Assembly: GCF_014267175.1 (NCBI RefSeq)
Contig: NZ_JACMTR010000002.1
Span: 2,319,501-2,383,500 of the forward strand
Source of the DNA: Pseudonocardia sp. C8
GTDB taxonomy: Bacteria > Actinomycetota > Actinomycetes > Mycobacteriales > Pseudonocardiaceae
DNA: 64,000 nucleotides
Direction: 5' to 3'
Position numbers and translations under genes: made by a program. Positions 51,801-60,504 of the stretch are shown one piece after another. Below the pieces are notes generated by a model that had not been told where the DNA came from, did no database searches, and saw only the letters and a program-made list of their open reading frames with translations. Positions within the stretch are counted from its first letter, which is position 1; each line of letters starts with the position of its first letter.

Positions 51801-53264
51801 GTGACCTGGCAACCGAACGGCTCGGCGTTGTTCATCGGCGGCCGGTGGGTCGCCCCGCAGTCGGGGGAGACGCTCACCGTCACCTCGCCGTACACGGCGC
51901 AGCCGATCGCCACGGTACCGGCGGCCTCGACCGGCGACATGGACGCGGCCGTCGCGGCGGCCCGGCGCGCCTTCGACGGCGGGGACTGGTCCGGGACGTC
52001 GCTGGACGACCGGATGACGGTGCTGCGCCGGCTCTCGGATCTGCTGGGCGAGCGGCGCGACGAGATCGCCTCGGTGGTCACCGACGAGATGGGCTGCCCG
52101 ATCACGCTGTCGCGGTCGATGCAGGCGGCGGGCCCGAAGGTCGTCCTCGACACCTTCCTGGAGCTGGCACCGGACTACCCGTGGGTGAGCCCGCGCGAGG
52201 CCGCCACCGGCCGGTCGGTGGTCTACCGCGAGCCGGTCGGCGTGGTGGCCGCGATCGTGCCGTGGAACGCGCCGCTGCTGATCTCGACCATCAAGCTGGC
52301 CCCGGCACTGCTGGCCGGCTGCACGGTGGTGCTCAAGCCGGCGCCGGAGACCCCGCTCGACGCGTACCTGCTGGCGGAGCTGCTCGCCGAGGCGGGCCTG
52401 CCGGACGGCGTGGTCAACGTCGTCCCGGCCGACCGTGAGGTCAGCGAGTACCTCGTGACCCACCCGGGCGTGGACAAGGTCGCCTTCACCGGGTCGACCG
52501 CCGCCGGGCGCCGGATCGCCGCGCTGTGCGGCCACGACCTGAAGCGGGTGACCCTGGAGCTCGGGGGCAAGTCCGCGGCGGTGCTGCTCGACGACGCCGA
52601 CGTCGCGTCCGCCGCCGAGTCACTGCGGGTCGGCTCGTTCCGCAACAGCGGCCAGGTCTGCAGCCTCAAGACCCGGATCGTGGTGCCCCGCAGCCGGGAG
52701 TCCGAGTTCCTCGAGGCATTCGGCGCGGTCGTCGCCTCGATGCCGGTCGGGGACCCGGCCGATCCGGAGACCGAGATCGGGCCGCTGGTCAGCGCCCGCC
52801 AGCGGGATCGCGTCGAGGGCTACATCGCGGCCGGCCGCGACCAGGGCGCCCGGGTGGTGCTCGGCGGTGGACGCCCGGACGGCCCCGGCGACGGCTGGTT
52901 CGTGGAGCCGACGGTGTTCGCCGGTGTCGAGCGGTCCATGACGATTGCCCAGGAGGAGATCTTCGGGCCGGTCGTGAGCGTGCTGGCCTACGACGACGTC
53001 GAGGACGCCGTCGCCATCGCGAACGACTCGGAGTACGGGCTGAACGGGGCCGTCTTCACCGGCGACCCGGAACGGGGCCTGGCCGTCGCCCGCCGCATCC
53101 GGACCGGCACGGTGGAGATCAACGGCAGCCCGGTCGGGTTCCACGCCCCCATCGGGGGCTTCAAGGCCAGCGGGATCGGCCGGGAGGCCGGACCCGAGGG
53201 TTTCGACGCCTACGTCGAGATCAAGTCGGTCGGCCTGCCGCAGGCTTTCTCCCCGGCCGGCTGA
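51801..53264 (+). CDS. aldehyde dehydrogenase, close paralog of the one at 25311
   Basis: A 487-residue aldehyde dehydrogenase: VAAIVPWNAPLL and FTGSTAAGRRIAALCGHD, LELGGKSAAVLLDDADVAS (catalytic Glu), NSGQVCSLKTRIV (nucleophilic Cys) and EEIFGPVVSVLAYDD. It is the same length as the product of 25311 and alike along its whole length. GGGGAGGACCACAACG precedes GTG 51801; an upstream ATG at 51759 lies inside the promoter-like element and is rejected. It starts a unit with cupin and nitroreductase genes. Confidence 0.92.
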   Translation: MTWQPNGSALFIGGRWVAPQSGETLTVTSPYTAQPIATVPAASTGDMDAAVAAARRAFDGGDWSGTSLDDRMTVLRRLSDLLGERRDEIASVVTDEMGCPITLSRSMQAAGPKVVLDTFLELAPDYPWVSPREAATGRSVVYREPVGVVAAIVPWNAPLLISTIKLAPALLAGCTVVLKPAPETPLDAYLLAELLAEAGLPDGVVNVVPADREVSEYLVTHPGVDKVAFTGSTAAGRRIAALCGHDLKRVTLELGGKSAAVLLDDADVASAAESLRVGSFRNSGQVCSLKTRIVVPRSRESEFLEAFGAVVASMPVGDPADPETEIGPLVSARQRDRVEGYIAAGRDQGARVVLGGGRPDGPGDGWFVEPTVFAGVERSMTIAQEEIFGPVVSVLAYDDVEDAVAIANDSEYGLNGAVFTGDPERGLAVARRIRTGTVEINGSPVGFHAPIGGFKASGIGREAGPEGFDAYVEIKSVGLPQAFSPAG

Positions 53265-53301
53265 GCCTCCTTACCCCGTCACCTCTACAAGGGAGTATCG
53301 C

Positions 53302-53838
53302 GTGACCGGAAAGCACCTCGAGGCCCAGGCCCGCGTCGTCGTCTCGGGCATTGACGAGAACGGGAGGTCGACGATCGTCTCGGACGGGAACACCACCACC
53401 CGGATCGCCGCACCCGGGTTCACGGTGATGGACACCTGGCAGGTCGACGGCCTCCCGGCCCGGGTCGACGCCCCCTCCACACTCACCGAGGAACCCGTCC
53501 TCGACCCGCCGGCGCACGGCCTGGTGGTCCGGCTGGCGAGCTTCCCGCCGGACAAGGAGTTCGACGCCGCCGCCTACGCGGAGTCCCTCGACGCCTTCCA
53601 CGGTGGTGACGCGCACGAGGGCGTCGACGACAGCGCGCACGGCGGGCTGTGGCACGAGACCGACACCGTCGACGTCGTCACCGTGGTCACGGGCGAGCTG
53701 TACGCGGTCATGGAGACCGGGGAGACCCTGCTCCGGCCCGGCGACACCTTCGTCACCCGCGGCGTGAAGCACATCTGGAGCAACCGGACCGACGAGCCGG
53801 TGCTCGTGGTCGCGACGATGATGGCCGCGACCCGCTGA
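53302..53838 (+). CDS. cupin-domain protein
   Basis: A 178-residue single-domain cupin. The C-terminal half carries the beta-barrel: HGGLWHETDTVDVVTVVTGE (first cupin motif, with His and Glu but reduced) and ETLLRPGDTFVTRGVKHIWS (second motif with His). Cupins bind a metal for dioxygenase, isomerase or decarboxylase chemistry or act as sensors. AAGGGAGTATCGC precedes the GTG start. It lies between aldehyde dehydrogenase and nitroreductase genes, 37 and 69 bases away. Reaction unknown. Confidence 0.85.
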   Translation: MTGKHLEAQARVVVSGIDENGRSTIVSDGNTTTRIAAPGFTVMDTWQVDGLPARVDAPSTLTEEPVLDPPAHGLVVRLASFPPDKEFDAAAYAESLDAFHGGDAHEGVDDSAHGGLWHETDTVDVVTVVTGELYAVMETGETLLRPGDTFVTRGVKHIWSNRTDEPVLVVATMMAATR

Positions 53839-53907
53839 TGTGCGGCGTCGCCTCGATCTGACCGCGATCTGGGCGGGTCGTACGAACCGCCCCGCCCCGG
53901 AGGACAT

Positions 53908-54567
53908 ATGGACGTCAAGAAGCTGCTCGACGCGCGCTGGAGCTGCCGGGCCTTCCTGCCCGACCAGGTCCCCGACGACGACCTGCGCGCGATGTTCGAG
54001 ATCGCGCAGCGGACCGCGTCGTGGTGCAACACGCAGCCCTGGCAGGTCGTCGTGACCCGGGGCGAGGCGACCCGCCGGTTCGGCCGCAGCCTCACCGAGC
54101 ACGCCCGCACCCACGACCCGAATCCGGACCTTCCGATGCCGGCCGGCTACTCCGGGGTGTACCGGGACCGTCGCCGGGAGGCGGGATTCGCCCTCTACGC
54201 GAGCCTCGGCATCGGCCGGGAGGACAAGGATCGACGCGAGGTCCAGCGGCTGCGCAACTTCGACTTCTTCGACGCCCCGCACGTTGCCGTGATCACCACC
54301 GACCGGGAGCAAGGCACCTACGGGGCGATCGACTGCGGCGGCTACGTCGCGAACCTGGTGCACGCGGCGACCTCGATGGGGATCGCCTCGATCCCGCAGG
54401 CGGCGATCGCGCTGCACTCCGACCACGTGCTCTCTTACCTGCGGCTTCCCGAGGACCGGCTCGTGGTCTGCGGGGTGTCGTTCGGCTACGCCGACACCGA
54501 CCATCCGGTGAACGGCTTCCGGACGACCCGGGCCGACGCCGACGGCGCCGTCACGTTCCTGGACTGA
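53908..54567 (+). CDS. nitroreductase-family flavoprotein
   Basis: A 219-residue FMN protein of the nitroreductase fold: DARWSCRAFLPDQVPDDDL and ASWCNTQPWQVVV (flavin phosphate site), HAATSMGIASIPQAAIAL and FGYADTDHPVNGFRTTRADA at the end, the usual family layout. Members reduce nitro, enone or quinone groups or dehalogenate. CCGGAGGACAT precedes the ATG. Last gene of the plus-strand unit, it converges with the MaoC gene. An enone-reducing role would suit the region but is a guess. Confidence 0.9.
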   Translation: MDVKKLLDARWSCRAFLPDQVPDDDLRAMFEIAQRTASWCNTQPWQVVVTRGEATRRFGRSLTEHARTHDPNPDLPMPAGYSGVYRDRRREAGFALYASLGIGREDKDRREVQRLRNFDFFDAPHVAVITTDREQGTYGAIDCGGYVANLVHAATSMGIASIPQAAIALHSDHVLSYLRLPEDRLVVCGVSFGYADTDHPVNGFRTTRADADGAVTFLD

Positions 54568-54599
54568 GGGTCAGCCCGGCGGCGTCCCGGAGCCCGTGA

Positions 54600-55058
54600 T
54601 CAGGTACGGGGGCGGACCCGGATCAGGAACCGGAGCTCGCCTTCCTGGGTGACGACGTCGTCCTGGTTGACGAGCCGGAACTCCCGCCGCACCACACCGG
54701 ACGCCCCGTTGGTGCGCAGCCGGGTGTCGATCACCGTGGCGCGCACGTGGACCGTGTCCCCGAACCGGATCGGCGCCCGGAAGGTCCACCGGTCGACGCC
54801 GAGCAACGCGAGGGCCGAACCCTCGATCTCGCCCGTGCGGGACATCAGGCCCAGGCAGAACGACAGCCCGAGAAGCCCGTGCGCCACCCGTTCGCCGAAC
54901 GGCCCCTCGGCGGCGGCGACGGCGTCGGTGTGCACCGGGTTGAAGTCACCGCTCCATGCCGCGAAGGCGACCACGTCGGCCTCGGTGACCGTGCGCGCTG
55001 GTGACGTCGTCACGGCCTCCGGCGACACCGAGGCGAAGTCCTCGAACCACATCGGCAT
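54600..55058 (-). CDS. MaoC-family hydratase with intact motif
   Basis: A 152-residue hot-dog-fold hydratase. The catalytic motif SGDFNPVHTD is complete, in contrast to the protein encoded at 11392, and GPFGERVAHGLLGLSFCLG follows as expected. GAGGGGACGGGCACC precedes ATG 55058. It is in a minus-strand group with an SDR (65 bases upstream), a permease and a SnoaL-like gene. It should hydrate an enoyl-CoA and may pair with the SDR for the next oxidation. Confidence 0.9.
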   Translation of the reverse strand: MPMWFEDFASVSPEAVTTSPARTVTEADVVAFAAWSGDFNPVHTDAVAAAEGPFGERVAHGLLGLSFCLGLMSRTGEIEGSALALLGVDRWTFRAPIRFGDTVHVRATVIDTRLRTNGASGVVRREFRLVNQDDVVTQEGELRFLIRVRPRT

Positions 55059-55123
55059 GGTGCCCGTCCCCTCGTGGCTCCGTGCTCGCCGGGTGGGCCG
55101 GAGCCGATCATCCAGCACGGTGT

Positions 55124-55906
55124 TCAGCCGATCGACCGCCGTGAGGTCCCTCCACCGTCCAGCGTGACGATCGTGCCCGAGGTGTATCCGGATCGCGGGC
55201 TGGCCAGGAACACGAACATGTCGGCCACCTCCTCGGCGGTCGCCATCCGCGCGCCGGGGTAGTTCGCGATCATCCCCGCGATCTCGTCCTGGGGTTCGCC
55301 CCGGTCCGTGGTGCGCGTGCGTAGCACCCGGAAGATGCGTTCGGTGGCGACCGGACCGGGATTGACCCCCAGCACCCGGACCCCCATGTCCAGGCTCCGT
55401 CCGCCGACGGCCCGGGTGAACGCCATGAGGGCGGCGTTGCCGGTCGAGCCCGCGACGTAGTCGAAGTCGAGGTTCTCGCCGCTGGATCCGATGTTGTTGA
55501 GGATGACGCCGGACCGGCGGTCCCGCATCTGTGCGAGGAACGCTCTGGTCAGGTTGATGTAGCCGAAGACTTTGAGGTCCCAGCCTCGTCGCCAGGCCGA
55601 CTCGTCGACCTGCCAGAGATCCCCGCCGGGGATGTCTCCCGCGTTGTTGACGAGCACGTCGATCTCGCCCGCGAACTCGACGACGTGCTCGACCGCATCC
55701 GGCGAGGCCAGGTCGAGGGCACGAAACTCGACCTGGGCACCGATCTCGGTGCGGAGGTCCCGGGCCACCCGGTCGAGGGCGTCCTCGGACCGGGCGACCA
55801 GCTTGAGCCGGGATCCCTCCGCGGCGAACGCGCGCGCCACGCATTCCCCGATGCCCCGGGATGCACCGGTGACGAGGACGGTGCGGCCCGCCAGTTCCAG
55901 GTCCAT
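55124..55906 (-). CDS. SDR-family protein lacking the catalytic Lys
   Basis: A 260-residue short-chain dehydrogenase-fold protein: TGASRGIGECVARAFAAEG (cofactor), VARSED, NNAGDIPGGD and NNIGSSGE. The catalytic segment reads FDYVAGSTGNAALMAF: the Tyr is present but the Lys four residues later is Ser. GGAGGGACC precedes ATG 55906. Family members with YVAGS exist, so this is probably a stable subfamily trait rather than damage. Its reaction is uncertain; it may bind cofactor and act as a non-standard reductase or a partner subunit. Confidence 0.85.
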   Translation of the reverse strand: MDLELAGRTVLVTGASRGIGECVARAFAAEGSRLKLVARSEDALDRVARDLRTEIGAQVEFRALDLASPDAVEHVVEFAGEIDVLVNNAGDIPGGDLWQVDESAWRRGWDLKVFGYINLTRAFLAQMRDRRSGVILNNIGSSGENLDFDYVAGSTGNAALMAFTRAVGGRSLDMGVRVLGVNPGPVATERIFRVLRTRTTDRGEPQDEIAGMIANYPGARMATAEEVADMFVFLASPRSGYTSGTIVTLDGGGTSRRSIG

Positions 55907-55949
55907 GGTCCCTCCGAGTCGGACTGTGCGTGCCGGCGCCGGGTAACGG

Positions 55950-57302
55950 TCAGACGGTTCCGCCACCGGCCGGCTCGGTCGCCCGGGCGGTGGCCTCCTG
56001 GCGACGGCCGAGCAGGTGGACGGCGACGAACGAGATGGCGCACGCGACGGTCATGTAGACGGCGACGCTGGTCCACCCGTACGAGGCATCGAGTGCTGTT
56101 GCGATCATCGGGGCGAACCCGCCGCCGATGACGGATGCGATCTGGATGCCGAGCGAGACGCCGGAGTACCGGACCTCGGTGCTGAACGCCTCGGAGAAGA
56201 ATGCGGGCTGCACCCCGTACATCAGGCTGTGGACGAAGCCGAGCCCGACCACCAGCGCGAGGCTGATGATCCAGAACGAACCGGACTGCACGGCCGGGAA
56301 CAGCACGAACCCGAAGGCCGCGGTGCCGGCCGCGCCGACCATCTGGATGCTCCGTCGGCCGTAGCGGTCGGACAGGGCTCCCGCGAGCGGGAGCCCGACG
56401 CACTGTGCGAGCGAGCCGATCAGGACGGCCGCGAGCAGGGTGGTCCGGGAGACGTCGGCGACCGTGGTCCCGTACGAGATCACGAACGTGACGAACATGT
56501 AGTACGTGACGTTGAGTCCGATGTAGGAGCCGACCGCGAGGGCGACCTCGCGCGGGTGGGTGCGCAGGACGGTGACGATCGGGGAGCGGGCGGGTTTCAC
56601 CGGGGCCTCGGCGGTCGCGTTGCGGTCCTGCTGGAGCCGCTGGAAGGCCGGGGTGTCCTCGAGCTTGACGTGCACGTAGAGCGCCAGCGCGATCGGCGCG
56701 AGGCTGAGCAGGAACGGGATCCGCCAGGCCCACCCCATGAAGACCTCGTCGGAGACGACGGCGGTCACCAGGAGGAAGACGAGGTTGGCGAGCAGGATCC
56801 CACCTGGCGCACCGATCGAGGAGAAGCTGCCGAAGAAACCGCGCCGGCGGGCCGGCGCCGCTTCGGTGGCCAGCAGGACGACGCCGCCCATCTGCCCGCC
56901 GAGCGAGATCCCCTGCACGAACCGGAGGACGACGAGCAGGATCGGCGCCGCGATCCCCAGCGTGGCATAGGTCGGGAGCAACCCGATCGCCGTGGACACC
57001 ACTCCCATGAGCACCAGCGCGACGACGAGGGTCTTCTTGCGCCCCACACTGTCGCCGAAGTGCCCGAAGACGACGCCGCCGAGCGGCCGGGCGAGGAACC
57101 CGACGCCGAAGGTCGCGAACGACAGCAGCAGCGCGGTCACCGCGCTCTGCTCCGGGAAGAACAGCGTCGGGAACACCAGCGCCGCGGCCGTGCCGTAGAT
57201 GAAGAAGTCGTAGTACTCGATGCTCGCGGCGACGGCCGCGACCGAGGAGACGCGGAAGACGTCACGCTCGGAGGCGGCAGTGCCAGGGTGGGGGCTGCCC
57301 AT
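55950..57302 (-). CDS. MHS-family MFS permease
   Basis: A 450-residue 12-helix permease: AASIEYYDFFIYGTAAALVF (helix 1), RPLGGVVFGHFGDSVGRKK (loop 2-3) and VQGISLGGQMGGVVLLATEA (helix 4-5). It is closer to the permease at 7353 than to the one at 26886 in the helix 1 and helix 4 sequences. GAACAGGAGCACGCC precedes the ATG. It is on the minus strand between the SnoaL-like gene and the SDR. Likely imports the acid handled by this group. Confidence 0.9.
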   Translation of the reverse strand: MGSPHPGTAASERDVFRVSSVAAVAASIEYYDFFIYGTAAALVFPTLFFPEQSAVTALLLSFATFGVGFLARPLGGVVFGHFGDSVGRKKTLVVALVLMGVVSTAIGLLPTYATLGIAAPILLVVLRFVQGISLGGQMGGVVLLATEAAPARRRGFFGSFSSIGAPGGILLANLVFLLVTAVVSDEVFMGWAWRIPFLLSLAPIALALYVHVKLEDTPAFQRLQQDRNATAEAPVKPARSPIVTVLRTHPREVALAVGSYIGLNVTYYMFVTFVISYGTTVADVSRTTLLAAVLIGSLAQCVGLPLAGALSDRYGRRSIQMVGAAGTAAFGFVLFPAVQSGSFWIISLALVVGLGFVHSLMYGVQPAFFSEAFSTEVRYSGVSLGIQIASVIGGGFAPMIATALDASYGWTSVAVYMTVACAISFVAVHLLGRRQEATARATEPAGGGTV

Positions 57303-57362
57303 GGCGTGCTCCTGTTCGGTGTGTGGTGGTGGGTCGCGGCGCGCGACGGGAGGCCGGTCGGG

Positions 57363-57908
57363 TCAGGAACGGGGGAGCCGGTCGGCCATGAGGTCCTCGC
57401 GACCGCGGCCGGTCACGAAGTCCGCGGACCCGCGAGCGCCCTGCACGAACGCCCCGCTCGCCACCCCGGGGAGGGCCCAGGGTTCGAGGACGGTGGACCC
57501 GCTCCAGTCGTGCACCATCTGTCGGTAGGCGATGCGCCAGTCGCCGCCCCGTCGCTCCACCCGGTCGACGTAGCGCCCGCAGAAGACGTCGGTGCGGTCG
57601 CTCCCGTTCGCCCGCTGGAAAGTCAGGACCGTCGCTTCGGAGAACGCCACGTCCCCGTCGACCTCGACGAGGTGGTTCGTCACGGCGTGCGTGGTCCAGG
57701 CCGTCCCCGCCAGTTTCGCGGCCACGATCCGATCGGCGAACTCGTGGGCGGGTGCGGCGTCGGCGCCGTGGTTGTCGTAGGCGTCCGGCCAGAACGCCTG
57801 CTTGACGAGCTCGACGTCGCAACGGTCGATCCCGCGGCAGTAGACGAGCAGGTTGTCGGCGACGGCCTGCGTGGCGGCCAGCACGTCGGGCCCGGGCTCG
57901 GTGGTCAT
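57363..57908 (-). CDS. SnoaL/NTF2-like protein
   Basis: A 181-residue NTF2-like protein: NLLVYCRGIDRCDVELVKQA, FWPDAYDNHGADAAPAHEFA and THAVTNHLVEVDGDVAFSEA match the SnoaL-like group found in dehydratase-type and dioxygenase-small-subunit-like proteins. The CDVELVKQAFWPDAYDNHG segment carries the polar residues usual at the pocket mouth. ACGAGGAGCGCC precedes ATG 57908. Divergent from the SDR at 58038, across two copies of a repeat operator. Reaction unknown. Confidence 0.88.
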   Translation of the reverse strand: MTTEPGPDVLAATQAVADNLLVYCRGIDRCDVELVKQAFWPDAYDNHGADAAPAHEFADRIVAAKLAGTAWTTHAVTNHLVEVDGDVAFSEATVLTFQRANGSDRTDVFCGRYVDRVERRGGDWRIAYRQMVHDWSGSTVLEPWALPGVASGAFVQGARGSADFVTGRGREDLMADRLPRS

Positions 57909-57953
57909 GGCGCTCCTCGTCGAGGTCATGCATCCCAGCCCCGAGGAAGCTAC

Positions 57954-57969
57954 AACTGGTATCAGAGTT
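57954..57969. promoter_or_regulatory. operator copy 1, AACTGGTATCAGAGTT
   Basis: A 16-base sequence with a dyad core CTGGTATCAG (CTGnTAnCAG), repeated identically 40 bases away. It lies 46 bases upstream of the SnoaL-like start in the divergent gap. The dyad and spacing fit a GntR/FCD-type regulator; one is encoded at 63293. Confidence 0.6.
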
Positions 57970-57993
57970 TGTCCAGGTCTTGCGTGCAGCCAA

Positions 57994-58009
57994 AACTGGT
58001 ATCAGAGTT
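57994..58009. promoter_or_regulatory. operator copy 2, AACTGGTATCAGAGTT
   Basis: Identical second copy of the 16-base element, 29 bases before ATG 58038 and so probably overlapping the promoter of the SDR/synthetase/monooxygenase operon. Centres are 40 bases apart, which places both on about the same face of the helix. Confidence 0.6.
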
Positions 58010-58037
58010 GGGTCATCACGAACCGAGGACGGGGTGC

Positions 58038-58811
58038 ATGACCGACAGGGGTGTCGCGCTCGTGACGGGCGCAGCCGGCGGGATCGGCCGCAGCGTCTGC
58101 CGCAGGTTGCGCGAGGACGGGTTCCGGATCGCGCTCACCGACGTCGACGAGCGGGCACTGGTCGCGTGCCGTGACGAGCTCGGGACCGGGGCGGAAGACC
58201 TGGGTGTGTTCGCGGCCGACCTGGCCGAGGAGCAGCAGATCGCGGACCTGCCGGGGCGGGTCGCCGCGGAGCTGGGCGGGATCGACGTGCTCGTGAACAA
58301 CGCGGGGGTGCGGACGATCGCCCCGCTGCTCGAGATCGATCCGGCCGACTGGCGACGGACGCTCGACATCGACCTGACCGCGCCGTTCCTGCTCATCCGG
58401 GCCGTGCTGCCGGGGATGCTCGAACGGGGGCGGGGCAAGATCGTCAACATCTCCTCCATGGCCGGGCTGGCGGCCTTCGCCGACCGCGCCGCCTACGCCT
58501 CGGCGAAGGCCGGGCTGGGAATGCTGACCCGCTGCGTCGCGGTGGAGTACGGCCGGCGGGGCATCTGGTGCAACGCCGTCGCCCCCGGCGTCGTCGAGAC
58601 CCCGATGACCAGCTCGTACTTCGACGGCGACGGGCCGATGGCCCGCATGATCCGGGAGTCCACGCCGGTCGGCCGGTGGGCGGTCCCGTCCGACATCGCC
58701 GGTCCCGTCGCGTTCCTGGCCGGGCCCGAGTCCGACTACCTCAACGGCGCGGTCGTTCCTGTGGAGGGCGGGTGGACCGCGGGGTACCCGGCCGCCCGGC
58801 TCTCACCGTGA
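58038..58811 (+). CDS. short-chain dehydrogenase/reductase
   Basis: A 257-residue classical SDR: TGAAGGIGRS (cofactor), LTDVDE (Asp, NAD-type), NNAGVRTIAP, NISSMAGLAAF (Ser), YASAKAGLGM (Tyr, Lys) and GAVVPVEGGWTAGYP near the end. The ATG lies after GAGGACGGGGTGC. First gene of the operon with acyl-CoA synthetase, Baeyer-Villiger enzyme and another SDR, and so possibly the enzyme that makes the ketone for the monooxygenase from an alcohol. Confidence 0.92.
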   Translation: MTDRGVALVTGAAGGIGRSVCRRLREDGFRIALTDVDERALVACRDELGTGAEDLGVFAADLAEEQQIADLPGRVAAELGGIDVLVNNAGVRTIAPLLEIDPADWRRTLDIDLTAPFLLIRAVLPGMLERGRGKIVNISSMAGLAAFADRAAYASAKAGLGMLTRCVAVEYGRRGIWCNAVAPGVVETPMTSSYFDGDGPMARMIRESTPVGRWAVPSDIAGPVAFLAGPESDYLNGAVVPVEGGWTAGYPAARLSP

Positions 58812-58867
58812 GGACCGTCCCGAACCGGCCCGACCGGGCCACCGACCGACCAAGGAGGAGACCGGTG

Positions 58868-60466
58868 ATGATTACGTCCACGTCACCCGGCGCGGGGCCG
58901 ACGGTCGCGTCGGTGCTGCTCCGCGCGCACGCCGAGTTCGGCGACCTGCCCGCGGTCCGGCACCCCGACGGCCGAACGACCTCCTACCGGGAGCTCGGGG
59001 CGTCCGCCCGCCGCTGCGTCGGGGGCCTGCGCGCGCTCGGCGCCGCACCCGGTGACCGCGTGGTCGTGCTGACGAAGAACCGCCCGGAGTGCTTCGTCGT
59101 CGACCACGCCCTGGCGATCGGCGGCTTCGTCCGGGTCGCGCTCAGCTACCGCCTGCACCCGCGCGAGGTCGTCGACATCGTCCGGGACGCCGGCGCGCGG
59201 GTGGTCCTGGTCGACGGCGAGCGGGCCGCGGAGCTCTGCACCGCGCTGTCCGCGGCCGATCTCGACCCCGTCGTGGTCGAGTTCGACATGCCCGTCGCGG
59301 GCTCGGGGTCGGTCGGGTTCGGGTCGCTGCTCGAGGCGTCCGAGGCGGAGCCGGCCGACGTCCGGCCCGAGGACGTCGCCTGGATGCCCTACACCTCGGG
59401 GACGAGCGGACGACCGAAAGGGGTCGTACACACCCACCACAGCCTGCTGTCGATCATGCGGAACGTGCTGGTGGAGCTCCCGGGCCTCGCGAGCACCGAC
59501 GTCGTCGCCCACACGGCGCCGCTGACCCACCTGAGCGGGTACGCCATGCTGGCCGGCTTCCTGCGGGGCGCGTCGCAGATCGCCCTGGACCGGTTCGACG
59601 CCGAGGAGCTCGTGGCGGTGGTCGAGCGACACCGGGTCACCGTGCTGCCACTGGTCCCCACCATGATCAACATGCTGCTCCCGGTGCTGGAGGCGGGAGG
59701 CCGGGACGTCTCGAGCGTGCACACCGTGCTCTACGGGGGATCGCCGATCGCCCCGGAACGGCTGGCCCGCGCCCTGCGCGCGTTCGGGCCGGTGTTCGTG
59801 CAGGGGTACGGGCTGACCGAGATGCCGTGGGCCTCCTGGCTGACCCGGCAGGACCACCTCGTGCGCGACGACGAGCGCGCAGCCGGGCTGCCCGACCGGC
59901 TCGGGTCGGCCGGCCGGGTCAGCCCGTTCGCCCAGCTGCGCCTGGTCGACGCCGACGGCGCGGTCGTGCCCGACGGGGAACCCGGCGAGATCCAGCTGCG
60001 CGGGGACGCCCGGATGGCGGGCTACTGGAACCTGCCGGACGAGACCGCCGCGACGGTCCTCGACGGCGGCTGGCTCGCCACCGGGGACATCGGGCGGATG
60101 ATCGACGGCTTCCTGCACGTCGTGGACCGGAAGAAGGACATGATCGTCACCGGCGGGTTCAACGTGTATCCCACCGAGGTCGAGAACGCGATCTACGCCC
60201 TGCCCGGCGTCGCGGAGGTCGCGGTCGTCGGCGTCCCCGACGAGCGCTGGGGCGAGACCGTCCGCGCCGTCGTCGTCCGCCGGCCCGGCGCCGAGGTGGC
60301 GACGGAGGACATCGAGCAGGCCTGCACCGCGTCGATCGCCGCCTACAAGCGACCCCGCAGTGTCGAGTTCGTCGACGAGCTCCCCAGGACCGGGACCGGG
60401 AAGATCATGCGCCGCGCGGTGAAGGAGCGTTACTGGTCCGGCCACGACCGACTGGTGAACGGGTGA
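58868..60466 (+). CDS. AMP-forming acyl-CoA synthetase
   Basis: A 532-residue adenylate-forming ligase: MPYTSGTSGRPKGVVHTHHS (phosphate loop), GYGLTEMPWASWL, LATGDIGRMIDGFLHVVDRK, DMIVTGGFNVYPTEVENA (A8) and PRTGTGKIMRRAVKE (catalytic Lys). AAGGAGGAGACCG precedes; ATG 58868 is better spaced than GTG 58865. Its closest relative in the window is the synthetase at 35509. It would activate the acid released after Baeyer-Villiger oxidation and ester cleavage (inference). Confidence 0.92.
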   Translation: MITSTSPGAGPTVASVLLRAHAEFGDLPAVRHPDGRTTSYRELGASARRCVGGLRALGAAPGDRVVVLTKNRPECFVVDHALAIGGFVRVALSYRLHPREVVDIVRDAGARVVLVDGERAAELCTALSAADLDPVVVEFDMPVAGSGSVGFGSLLEASEAEPADVRPEDVAWMPYTSGTSGRPKGVVHTHHSLLSIMRNVLVELPGLASTDVVAHTAPLTHLSGYAMLAGFLRGASQIALDRFDAEELVAVVERHRVTVLPLVPTMINMLLPVLEAGGRDVSSVHTVLYGGSPIAPERLARALRAFGPVFVQGYGLTEMPWASWLTRQDHLVRDDERAAGLPDRLGSAGRVSPFAQLRLVDADGAVVPDGEPGEIQLRGDARMAGYWNLPDETAATVLDGGWLATGDIGRMIDGFLHVVDRKKDMIVTGGFNVYPTEVENAIYALPGVAEVAVVGVPDERWGETVRAVVVRRPGAEVATEDIEQACTASIAAYKRPRSVEFVDELPRTGTGKIMRRAVKERYWSGHDRLVNG

Positions 60467-60504
60467 ACCCGATGACCACGACCACGACATCGGAAGGCGA
60501 CACC

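Noticed and set aside
56016..58037. Plus-strand open frame running through the permease and SnoaL-like genes into the SDR at 58038
   Set aside because: The upstream part is antisense to the permease and SnoaL-like genes and has no domain; only the SDR from 58038 has motifs. It is not a fusion.
59089..60504. Plus-strand open frame upstream of and in frame with the Baeyer-Villiger gene
   Set aside because: It lies out of frame inside the acyl-CoA synthetase gene, and its translation is Arg/Gly-rich. The monooxygenase matches its family length from 60505.
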